A stretch of DNA of 64,000 bases from an uncultured Granulosicoccus sp. (GTDB taxonomy: Bacteria; Pseudomonadota; Gammaproteobacteria; Granulosicoccales; Granulosicoccaceae): assembly GCA_947492525.1 (NCBI GenBank), contig CANLNQ010000001.1, forward strand, positions 62,001 through 126,000, in the 5' to 3' direction. Of this stretch, positions 34,720 to 42,664 are shown one piece after another; positions within the stretch are counted from its first letter, which is position 1, and each line of letters opens with the position of its first letter. The notes under the pieces are model-generated. The model worked only from the letters and a program-made list of their open reading frames with translations, was not told the DNA's origin and did not search any database. The position numbers were made by a program, and so were the translations under genes.

Positions 34720-35769
34720 TCAGCGAGCGTTGCGTTCGTTACTCTTGCGCAGCCAGTTCAGACCCACCGGACCTGCGGTGATGATGTAGAGAAACCGGCA
34801 GCTGTGCACCAGCGCCACCATGCCGGCATCAAGCCCGAGGGCCAGCGCCACCAGACTCACTTCGGCGATGCCACCGGGTGCCAGCGCCAGAAACAGCACC
34901 AGAAAATGCTGGTCGATCAGATTGACCAGCAACAGGGCAAACCCCGCCGCCATGCCCATGACGGCCAGCGTGAATATCGAGGAGATCGTGAACAGCTGCA
35001 GGTACCGTCCGCGCGGACCGTTGGCCACCTCGTAACCGATGACCATGCCGAACACCAGCAAGGCTATCGTCTTGACCAGACTTGGCGGTGCCATGCTGAC
35101 ATCCGTCAACAGCGCCAGAATGGTCGTCATGATCATGGGCACGATGACATGGCCACCAGCCATGTTCAGGCGTTCGGCCAGCCAGTAGCCGAGCAGGATC
35201 AGCCCTGCCAGTACCCATGGCGAGGTGTCGTTATGCCAGTCGAGGCTGGCCAGCAAGGGTTGAGGCTCCGGAGGTACGCCAAGAAATCTGGCCAACAAGG
35301 AAATGGACACCACCACGATAACCACTCGCACGGCATGCACCATCAGCACTTCGGCGCGCTTGCCCGTATTGCCTGCCAGCGCCAGCAGCATGGTCAAACC
35401 GCCCGGCAAGGCACACAGAAAGGCTGCGGGCCTGGGCAAGCGGCCACGATACACGAACCACGGCATGCCCACGAGCACGGTGACAGTAGTGACTATCAGC
35501 GCCATGGCAATGGCGAAGGGCAGGTCCGCACCTGAACTGCTGATACTGGCCGCCACCGAGGGCCCGAGGGAAACCCCGATGGCAACGCGCATCCAGCGCT
35601 CCAGCGCAACAGGCAAGGACACCAGAGGCAGTCCTGCCCAGCGAGCCACCGCACAGACAATGAGGCTACCCAGCATCCAGGGAATGGGAAAATGCAGCAG
35701 CAATGCCAGCAAGCCGCCAGCGATCCCCAGCGAGACGGTCAGTGCATACGATTTGAGCGAGCGAAGCAT
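34720..35769 (-). CDS. AbrB-family integral membrane protein
   Basis: The 349-residue hydrophobic protein shows the AbrB duplication (PF05145): two halves each containing PWMLGSLI-type and GVSLGP / FGMVIGYEVA segments, about ten membrane segments in all. ALPGGLTMLLALA and ALAPGGIAEVSLVAL are the paired conserved loops. The name comes from E. coli AbrB (regulator of aidB) and does not mean a DNA-binding protein. Members are probably transporters of unknown substrate. It is monocistronic. Confidence 0.85.
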   Translation of the reverse strand: MLRSLKSYALTVSLGIAGGLLALLLHFPIPWMLGSLIVCAVARWAGLPLVSLPVALERWMRVAIGVSLGPSVAASISSSGADLPFAIAMALIVTTVTVLVGMPWFVYRGRLPRPAAFLCALPGGLTMLLALAGNTGKRAEVLMVHAVRVVIVVVSISLLARFLGVPPEPQPLLASLDWHNDTSPWVLAGLILLGYWLAERLNMAGGHVIVPMIMTTILALLTDVSMAPPSLVKTIALLVFGMVIGYEVANGPRGRYLQLFTISSIFTLAVMGMAAGFALLLVNLIDQHFLVLFLALAPGGIAEVSLVALALGLDAGMVALVHSCRFLYIITAGPVGLNWLRKSNERNAR

Positions 35770-35887
35770 GCCCGACTATAACGCATCAGTTGCCCGTAAT
35801 TGCCTGATGAACATCCGGCTGCAAGCTCATATGATGAACACGAACGGTGTCGATGCCCAGCAAGACAAGCTAACGAAGTTGATCGTG

Positions 35888-35939
35888 AAAAAATGGATCC
35901 CGGAAACCCGACTGCCTGTATACGCAATCGGGTTCCGGG
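35888..35939 (-). terminator. Rho-independent terminator of the TSP3-repeat lipoprotein gene
   Basis: Read on the - strand, a strong stem (CCCGGAACCCGA pairing with TCGGG-TTTCCGGG, with one bulged base) at 35899-35939 is followed by six T (35888-35893). It lies 22 bases after the stop of the lipoprotein gene ending at 35961, so it fits an intrinsic terminator for that gene. Confidence 0.85.
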
Positions 35940-35960
35940 TTCATACAGAGACTAGCTGTT

Positions 35961-37673
35961 CTACTGAGTCAGCGGAATATTCCGGAATACCGGATCCAGC
36001 CGCGGTGTATGAACGACTCGATATCGATTCCAGTTGCTCGTATTTTCCTCGTAGTTCGGTGATTGAGGAATGGTCTCGAACAGATCAAGGCTCAAGCGTG
36101 CAAGACGGTCCAACGTGCTGTTGGGCGACTCATTGAACACAACCGTGGCCGTCCTCGACTCTCCGTTGACCATGGCGGCATTCACCAGCGAAGTGCTCAG
36201 ATCATTGACCTGATCGAATCGCTGCGAATAGCCTGTGTACGTGGACAGATCACTACCCACGCCTCTTGAACCATTGACCAGGGTCAAGGTAACTCCGTCG
36301 CGCCGGGTGACCACGGAGAGCTCCGCCTTGAGGTCAGCCAGATTGGTCAGACCCAGTGCGGTGAGGGTGATATCGGTAGTACCGTCAGGACTGACCCAGG
36401 TGCATGGCAGTAAATTCTGACAATCCTTGTCCAGGCTGTAGACGCGACCAAAATGCACATCTTCGAACACGGCCTCAAACCGAAGCTCATCTCTCAGGAA
36501 AGGCAGCGTGAGTTCATCGATCGAGCCCTGCCCCTTGACGCCGTCATTGAAGGTTGTGAGGACACGCGTGGAGGTACCGGCCAGCAGAGACACGACCTCT
36601 GAGCCATAACTGAAGGAATTACCGATATTCAGAAAACGCTGATTCCGAAATTCACTGACCCCCACATCAACATCGGAAAAGGATGCAGAATCCAGAAATG
36701 TCAGATCCGTATCCACATCGCTGTAGACCTCATACATGATGGCGAGATCCTCGTAGAGATAGGTCTGTTCGTTCTCATTGATACTGCTATCTCGACTGTC
36801 TGCATAGGTCATGCGAATGCGTATCGTATTGTCGTCGTTGATCCAGGTGCAAGGCAGTGCCGCCATGCAATCAACGCTCTCTCCTGCCGAACCCGTAATT
36901 GGCAGTACCGAAAATCCACCCAGACAATCAGGTCGATTATCGTCATTTCCATCGGGAGACATGGATTCGGCATTCTCAGGATCGGAGCCACACGCCAGCT
37001 CGTCTGCATTCACCTGGCCGTCGCCGTCACTATCGTCCGGATCTGGTGTCGCAAGCTCTACGCAGTCAGGAGTACCGTCCTCGTTCGTGTCTGTTGAGAA
37101 AGACAAGGCGCTGTTCGGGTCCGACCCACAAGTGTTCTCGTCATCATTGGTCTGCCCATCACCGTCGCTGTCTGCTTCCGTGACCTGTACGTCATTGATG
37201 AGATCGACGCAATCGGGAACATCATCACCATCCACATCTGCTGAAATTGAGCTAGCACTGTTCGGATCAGAACCACAAGTCTGTTCATGGCTGTCAATCT
37301 GACCATCCGAGTCGGTATCCACAAGAGCGATATCATCATCATCGTCATTACCGCTGTCACCGGCATCATCATTGCCAGTGTCACCACCATCGCCGGCATC
37401 ACCGTTGCCAGTGTCACCACCATCTCCGGCATCACCACCGGCGGCATCATCACCACCATTGCTGTCGTCGCCTCCAGCGCCATCACTACCATCATCACCA
37501 CTGGTATCATCACCTGCGTCGGCACCGTCCTCGCCGCCGCTGTCAGTCATGCCGTCACCCGGCGTATCATCTTGCGGGGTTGAATCCGAACTGCTTCCGC
37601 CGCACCCTGCCAATGCAAGCACAAGGACAATAGGTATCGCCTTGCACAGAACATGAAACCACTTGCGTATCAT
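35961..37673 (-). CDS. Secreted lipoprotein with low-complexity linker and TSP3-type calcium repeats
   Basis: The 570-residue protein has a signal peptide with lipobox LALAGC (lipid Cys24). Residues 30-115 form a Gly/Asp linker built from short units like GDGGDTGN. Then three thrombospondin type 3-like units appear (DTDSDGQIDSHE, EADSDGDGQTNDDE, DSDGDGQVNADE), each with CGSDP and PDC, so calcium-binding loops with paired Cys are likely. The last 300 residues resemble beta-rich domains with two CTW segments (ALPCTWIND, LLPCTWVSP), suggesting an internal duplication. Gly at +2 suggests transfer to the outer membrane. The function of the C-terminal part is not recognised. Confidence 0.8.
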   Translation of the reverse strand: MIRKWFHVLCKAIPIVLVLALAGCGGSSSDSTPQDDTPGDGMTDSGGEDGADAGDDTSGDDGSDGAGGDDSNGGDDAAGGDAGDGGDTGNGDAGDGGDTGNDDAGDSGNDDDDDIALVDTDSDGQIDSHEQTCGSDPNSASSISADVDGDDVPDCVDLINDVQVTEADSDGDGQTNDDENTCGSDPNSALSFSTDTNEDGTPDCVELATPDPDDSDGDGQVNADELACGSDPENAESMSPDGNDDNRPDCLGGFSVLPITGSAGESVDCMAALPCTWINDDNTIRIRMTYADSRDSSINENEQTYLYEDLAIMYEVYSDVDTDLTFLDSASFSDVDVGVSEFRNQRFLNIGNSFSYGSEVVSLLAGTSTRVLTTFNDGVKGQGSIDELTLPFLRDELRFEAVFEDVHFGRVYSLDKDCQNLLPCTWVSPDGTTDITLTALGLTNLADLKAELSVVTRRDGVTLTLVNGSRGVGSDLSTYTGYSQRFDQVNDLSTSLVNAAMVNGESRTATVVFNESPNSTLDRLARLSLDLFETIPQSPNYEENTSNWNRYRVVHTPRLDPVFRNIPLTQ

Positions 37674-38327
37674 TCTCTCTCTCCTTGGGTGATCGTTCTT
37701 GGTGTTCCAACCGACTTATGCAGCGATGCTGCACGCTTCCCGCCCCGTTTCACTGACAGGCACACATAGCCACGGATAGTCTTCGGAAAATGGATAACGC
37801 CCCCTGGTGGATGGGCAGCAGACCAGGGCTTTCTGTAGCGAGAAATACTACCCGCATCAAGGGCCATTGTTGCATTTATTGGAAAACAGCAATTCTTGAT
37901 GAGCAGACACACATCTGCTCTGCCAACGCGACTGACCATGCAAGGCGAAGCGTTGCTCATCACTATCGGGCTTCCAATCTGCCTTGCATCATCCATGACC
38001 GTCTCGAACAGTGCTGGCGGCCAACCTGCAGCCACCGGAAGGTTGCGACTCTGCCATTACGGGAATGACGGGAAAGTACAGCCGAACAGAGAAGACAACA
38101 AAGTCTCTCTATTGAATCAGCTGAAAGTGCACGACCTATTCAGTCGCTCACGAGAAGCAAAGTCTCACGCAGCTAGAATTGCCAATTTGCAATGTCGTTT
38201 CAAGATAAGGTTTCCTACCAAAGACGATACTCTTGCCGACACGGCTTAAAAACCCTGTCAGAGAAGCACATTTCATCGACCACCTCTCAAACAATACAAC
38301 TTCGCCGCCCTTGTACTAGACCAAAGT
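37674..38327. other. Intergenic region without recognised gene
   Basis: About 650 bases separate the lipoprotein gene start from the 3' end of the GT2 gene. Several short frames occur, but none has codon character or a ribosome site that I trust. The stretch is more AT-rich than its surroundings after 38080 and could be a decayed gene or hold a small RNA. I see no tRNA, repeat array or insertion sequence ends. Confidence 0.5.
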
Positions 38328-38331
38328 CTAG
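38316..38331. promoter_or_regulatory. Inverted repeat CTAGAC-CAAA-GTCTAG
   Basis: A perfect 6-bp inverted repeat with a 4-base centre overlaps the stop codon of the GT2 gene. It could form a small hairpin at the 3' end of that transcript or be a binding site for a dimeric regulator. No U-run follows on the - strand. Confidence 0.4.
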
Positions 38332-39071
38332 GACTGAGACCGCCCATGCTTCTTGTCGTCATACCAGGTTCCGCACAATCGTCGAGAGAACACGGCACCG
38401 GGGATCATCACCAGAAGCGTTTGTCTGATCAGTTGCGGTGTGCTGTACCAATCGAGTTTTCTGACGGAGGTCGTCACCGGATCCACGGTAAGGATCTCGA
38501 AGCGCATGGCGTATTTTCTTCCCCAGCGCTTCAAGCCTCTGGACAGGAATATCTCCTCACCGGCGTAGACGCGATTACTGAAACCGCCCACCGCATCGAA
38601 GGCGTCGCGCCGACAGAATAGAAAGCACCCGGCGGCCAGCCGGGCTTTCTGCGACAGCGCATTCCAGAAACGCAGCCCGCGCATGGCACTGGCAGAGACC
38701 GGCTTGTCCGGCGCGATGAGTGAACCGCCGCCCACGACGCTCTGCGTCTCCAGACGGTTCAGCGCTTCTAGCAACAAGCGATTACTACAAGTCGTATCCG
38801 CATCCAGAAACACCAGTGCGTCGCCGGTCGCGACCGATGCGCCTCGGTTACGTGCACGGGCGATCTGGTTGATCGGCTCGAACACGACCTGTGCACCATG
38901 CTCCCTCGCAACTGCCGCTGTTCCATCGCTGGAATTGTTGTCCACCACGATCAACTCCCCACGATGCTCACCCGCTGAATCAAGCGTCTGCATGGCGATA
39001 ATGACCTTCTTCAGGGTCTCTGCAATGAAGGCGGCTTCGTTCCAGGCGGGTATGATCACTGAGTACTGCAT
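38328..39071 (-). CDS. Family 2 glycosyltransferase
   Basis: The 247-residue GT-A protein has VIIPAWNEAAFI at the start, VVDNNSSDGT (nucleotide-binding Asp), and FLDADTT as the DxD-type metal motif, then GGGSLIAPD and GAGG-like acceptor segments (AVGGFSNRVYAGEE). It has no membrane segment apart from a weak hydrophobic patch near the C-terminus. It stands alone, with no polysaccharide or lipid-carrier genes beside it, so the acceptor is unknown. Confidence 0.85.
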   Translation of the reverse strand: MQYSVIIPAWNEAAFIAETLKKVIIAMQTLDSAGEHRGELIVVDNNSSDGTAAVAREHGAQVVFEPINQIARARNRGASVATGDALVFLDADTTCSNRLLLEALNRLETQSVVGGGSLIAPDKPVSASAMRGLRFWNALSQKARLAAGCFLFCRRDAFDAVGGFSNRVYAGEEIFLSRGLKRWGRKYAMRFEILTVDPVTTSVRKLDWYSTPQLIRQTLLVMIPGAVFSRRLCGTWYDDKKHGRSQS

Positions 39072-39252
39072 GAGAATCTGCTCCAGAGGCGAACGGCCTG
39101 AACGCGCTCGAAAGCCGCTCTGAATGAACGCTTTGCATGAAACAGTACACTAGCACTCTGCAGAGACGAACTCCCTACTCGTGAAAGAACGAGGCGACGG
39201 ATCGCAGCGGGTCAGGCGGTTGCCTGAAAACCTGGCAAAACCGAAGGCTCTG

Positions 39253-40338
39253 TCAGTAGGTGCTACCGGCAGCTACGACAGCATTGGCCGGTACGACCGA
39301 CCCGGGTAGAATCACGGCGCCATCACCGATCCTTGCCTCATCCCCGATCTGGGCATCCTGTCCGATCATGACATCGTCGCCGATGACGACCTTGTAGCCG
39401 ACGATGGCTCTCAGACCGATGGTCGAACGCATGCCTACGTCGACACGACTGTCGACAAACGCCCCGGCTCTGACCAGAGAATCTTCACCCAGCGTGAATT
39501 CAGAGCTGATATGCACATCGTCTTCAATGATCGTGTTGGAATCCAGATTGTGTTCGGCACCAAGATCGACACGGGATCCCATTCTGACATTCCCCAGGAT
39601 ATCGCCACCGGGCCGGATCTTCGTATCGCGACCAACATGGAAGTTCTCGCCGATGAATTCATACCCGAAGACTTCCGTATTGCTGCCTATTGTCGCGTTT
39701 GGCAGAAGACTCAACGGGCCCAGAAGTATCGCACCTTCGCCGATCCTTGCACCGAATTCAACGACGGTGCTGCCTCGATAGTTACCGTTACTGAGTACCC
39801 AGGCTCCTCGAAACAGCGTGACTCTCTCGCCCAGATCGGCCCCGACAACCTGTGCGCCGGGGAGAATCAGAGAGTCTCGCCCAATGAAGGATTGACTGAT
39901 CAGGGCGCCATGAACGCGAACTCCCTCGTCGATAATGGATTGACCATCGGCGTATGAACCATCCTGCAGTCGGGACCCTGCTCTGATCTCGCTGTAATCA
40001 AGCAGGCCGGAGCTCTGTACCCGGGCTCCTGATCGTACGGTCGAGTTGAAGACAGTGGAGCGGCTGACACGTGCATCGCTCTCCACCGTCGAGTTGTAGA
40101 TGACCTCCGAGTCGTACAACACTCTGGCGCCTGCACCCACCGTACTCTCGCAACCGATCAGAGAATCGCTGCCTATGATTGCCGCGGGAGAGACTAGATT
40201 GTCGTCCCAACCGTCGCCATTGCTGTCAGCTTCGCTCGGAACACCACAATTGAAACCCTGCGCAGACGCTACCGCGCTGAAAGCGGTACACGTGGTTCCG
40301 ATGATCAGCATTGCTACCAGATTCCTTCCAGTCTTCAC
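39253..40338 (-). CDS. Secreted left-handed beta-helix (hexapeptide repeat) protein
   Basis: The 361-residue protein has a clear signal peptide (about 1-27, ending VASA), then a loop DSNGDGWDD at 39-47 that resembles a calcium-binding motif. Nearly the whole remainder consists of hexapeptide repeats of the [LIV]-G-x4 type (IGSDSLIGCESTVG; IGDDVMIGQDAQIG; IGDGAVILPGSVVP). LbH proteins are normally cytosolic acyltransferases, carbonic anhydrases or sugar transferases. Here export, length and the absence of a visible catalytic His or acceptor domain suggest a structural or binding role. The gene appears monocistronic. Confidence 0.8.
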   Translation of the reverse strand: MKTGRNLVAMLIIGTTCTAFSAVASAQGFNCGVPSEADSNGDGWDDNLVSPAAIIGSDSLIGCESTVGAGARVLYDSEVIYNSTVESDARVSRSTVFNSTVRSGARVQSSGLLDYSEIRAGSRLQDGSYADGQSIIDEGVRVHGALISQSFIGRDSLILPGAQVVGADLGERVTLFRGAWVLSNGNYRGSTVVEFGARIGEGAILLGPLSLLPNATIGSNTEVFGYEFIGENFHVGRDTKIRPGGDILGNVRMGSRVDLGAEHNLDSNTIIEDDVHISSEFTLGEDSLVRAGAFVDSRVDVGMRSTIGLRAIVGYKVVIGDDVMIGQDAQIGDEARIGDGAVILPGSVVPANAVVAAGSTY

Positions 40339-40447
40339 AGCGCTACCCTTGCCAGGTCATGGCAGTTGCATTAACGATGTCTACACGTTACCTGCAAGCC
40401 ATCCACTTGTACAGTTCAGCGGCGGATGAAAGACAAATGGCAATGTG

Positions 40448-41221
40448 TCAATTAACGGACGCTCCTTGGCGCAAGGCCGGTAAACCAACTCCGGTACTTT
40501 CAAACCCGCCGTCAGCCGCAATCACCTGGCCGGTAATGTAGCTGGCCTTGTCGGAACACAGGAACGTGATCAGCTCTGCTATCTCGGTCTCGCTACCGTA
40601 TCGGTTCAGTGGAATGGCATCGTGGTAGGCATCAATGATTTCCTGGCTGTGAACGGCCATGGCCAGCTTGGTACGCACCGGGCCCGGGCAGACACAATTG
40701 GCGCGCACGCCGAATTCACCCAACTCCGCCGCCTGTTGCTTGGTCAACTGAATGACGGCAGCCTTGGACGTCCCGTAGGCAACCCGCAGAGTCGATGCCC
40801 GGAGCCCGGAAATGGATGCGATATTCACCAATGCGCCCTTCGATTCCTTCAGCGCTGGAATCGCTGCCTGTGACACCAGGAAGACACCGTCGAGGTTGGT
40901 GTCCATGACTCGCCGCCAGCGAGCGAAGTCGGTTTCCTCGATAGGCCCGAACTCGGCAACCCCGGCATTGTTGACAACCGCATCAAGCCGCTCGAATGTC
41001 GCTTGAACGCCTTCCATCATTGCCGTCACATCAGCAGGCAGGGATACATCATGGATCAATGCGATGACGCTGTCGGCGCTGAATCCCTGAACAACCTTCT
41101 GCAGCTCCTTCGCATCCCGATCCACCATGGCCACGCGCCATCCTTGATCGACGAGCAATCGCGTTGTAGCCAGCCCGATTCCGCGTGCGGCACCTGTCAC
41201 CAATGCAACTTTTCTGCTCAT
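40448..41221 (-). CDS. SDR family oxidoreductase
   Basis: This is a classical SDR of 257 residues: TGAARGIG at 9-16, NNAG at 84-87, Ser136, Tyr149 and Lys153 (YGTSK), and the C-terminal ITGQVIAADGG typical of FabG-like members. An Asp after the second strand (AMVDRD) favours NAD. The start at 41221 gives a normal N-terminus (MSRKVALVTG); an upstream ATG at 41299 adds 26 non-homologous residues. The substrate is unknown. Confidence 0.88.
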   Translation of the reverse strand: MSRKVALVTGAARGIGLATTRLLVDQGWRVAMVDRDAKELQKVVQGFSADSVIALIHDVSLPADVTAMMEGVQATFERLDAVVNNAGVAEFGPIEETDFARWRRVMDTNLDGVFLVSQAAIPALKESKGALVNIASISGLRASTLRVAYGTSKAAVIQLTKQQAAELGEFGVRANCVCPGPVRTKLAMAVHSQEIIDAYHDAIPLNRYGSETEIAELITFLCSDKASYITGQVIAADGGFESTGVGLPALRQGASVN

Positions 41222-41311
41222 GAACTTGTCTCTGAATTTACTTGATTGATTGCCGGACTCTGATTCGAACAGCGGCATGCATGGCCCACTGACGGCCATG
41301 GCCGGCCCCGT

Positions 41312-41836
41312 TTACTTCTCACGCTGGCCGGTGTACTGATCCACCAGAACCGCTGCCAGCGCCGGAAGACACAGCTGCTGCTCGACCCGATCGACTCGTT
41401 CCGGCGTGTAATGATGCTCGGCATCCAGCATGTTCACCGTCGCCACCAGCTTGCCGCCCAGTATGACCGGAAGATTGATCACCGACCCACACCCCAATGA
41501 ACCGATCAATTCATGATCCGGAAAGACCGAAGCGATCTGCTCCAGCGTATTGGCCACGAAGCTCTGCTGCTTTCCATGAACGATATCGAACCAGCTGTTC
41601 ATCTCGATTGGTTTGGTGCCCGATGTCGGATAACTCACGGCATCACTGCTGTAGGCACGACTCGCCAGCATGGCGTCCATGTCCACAAGCATGATGGTGA
41701 ACAGTCTGGCACCCACCCAGGTATCGACCAACTGGTGCAATGCAGCGTATGCCTGGTCACCGGACAGCGCCGTGGCCAGAGATTGATTGAAATTCAGCAA
41801 GGCCTTGTCACTATTCATGGATGATCTCGTCGTCAT
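41312..41836 (-). CDS. GAF domain protein
   Basis: The 174-residue protein is essentially one GAF domain: ARLFTIMLVDMDAM, a middle with IVHGKQQSFVANTLEQIASVFPDHELIGSLG (about residues 85-115; patterns noted only), and GKLVATVNMLDAEHHYTPERV. It has no output domain, membrane segment or Cys pair like that of free methionine sulfoxide reductase. A stand-alone small-molecule-sensing role is likely. It is transcribed in the same direction as the SDR gene (90 bases apart), so the two may share an operon. Confidence 0.75.
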   Translation of the reverse strand: MTTRSSMNSDKALLNFNQSLATALSGDQAYAALHQLVDTWVGARLFTIMLVDMDAMLASRAYSSDAVSYPTSGTKPIEMNSWFDIVHGKQQSFVANTLEQIASVFPDHELIGSLGCGSVINLPVILGGKLVATVNMLDAEHHYTPERVDRVEQQLCLPALAAVLVDQYTGQREK

Positions 41837-42217
41837 GGATACCGTGTTCTTTCCTGCACAATGCCAAGCTTAGCGTCTCAGTTCGATATCATGTTGATTT
41901 GCACAGCAGCCAGGCGACACTTCAGTGCCGTGAATGACGTCGAAATGCTGAAAACCCGGATGGGATGGGCCAAACGTCGAACCACAAACGTCAAACGCCA
42001 ATCGCCAATCGCCAATCGCCAATCGCCTGCATACTGAACCCGCATTCATGGCTTGTCACATATCGTTGACCTGAATCAAGACACCGTCGAGATGTCAGGT
42101 GCACCCTCAAGCTGCGAGTGCTGCAAACAACACGTCGAGCTGAACCAGTACCGGACTCTGGACAGACGGAAAAGGATCAGCTTGAAGGATCAATCAACGA
42201 ACGTCGAGGAAAATGGT
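41837..42217. other. Intergenic region with heptamer array C
   Basis: These 381 bases separate the divergent GAF and rhodanese genes. They hold a heptad array (41972-42027) and probably both promoters. The frame of the rhodanese continues upstream to a TTG at 42053 and includes a CECC segment, so a longer N-terminus is possible but less supported than the ATG at 42218. Confidence 0.5.
41972..42027. repeat. Heptamer tandem array C (AATCGCC x4 plus variants)
   Basis: Eight units in exact 7-bp register: AAACGTC, GAACCAC, AAACGTC, AAACGCC and four AATCGCC (42000-42027). The change runs gradually from AAACGTC to AATCGCC. The array lies between the divergent GAF and rhodanese genes. Confidence 0.92.
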
Positions 42218-42592
42218 ATGTCTGAACTGGAAAACTGGTCGCCAGCAAAAATCCGGAAAGCACTGGATGATGGCGATATCGTGTTGATCGATGTGCGTAC
42301 GCCACAGGAATACATGATCGAACACGTGGAAGGTTCATTGCTGATGCCCATGGCATTCTTCAATACTCATACCCTGCCGACGCAGGATGGCAAGCGCATC
42401 GTGTTGCATTGCGGTTCCGGGATCAGGTCGGGGAAGGTGTCGGACAAGCTGGCTGCTGCCGGTATCTCGCCACTGGCACATATGGAAGGCGGGTTCGCTG
42501 CCTGGAAGGAAGCAGGATTGCCGTATATCGGAACCGACATGGCCACGGGTGCTCCGGTACGCATGCAGAAGGAGGCGACACCCGGGTCCTGA
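42218..42592 (+). CDS. Rhodanese-like sulfurtransferase
   Basis: This single rhodanese domain of 124 residues has IDVRTPQEY (CH2A-type) and the active loop HCGSGIRS with catalytic Cys65. The six-residue loop suits sulfur substrates such as thiosulfate. The start at 42218 is supported by GAGG eight bases upstream. It is likely cytosolic. No sulfur-oxidation gene is adjacent, so the physiological partner is unknown. Confidence 0.88.
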   Translation: MSELENWSPAKIRKALDDGDIVLIDVRTPQEYMIEHVEGSLLMPMAFFNTHTLPTQDGKRIVLHCGSGIRSGKVSDKLAAAGISPLAHMEGGFAAWKEAGLPYIGTDMATGAPVRMQKEATPGS

Positions 42593-42664
42593 TCAATCGC
42601 CATGTGCAAACTGGTTCGCGCTGCGACACGTTTCCGTACTTACACGCCAGCGATAATCAGCCGC

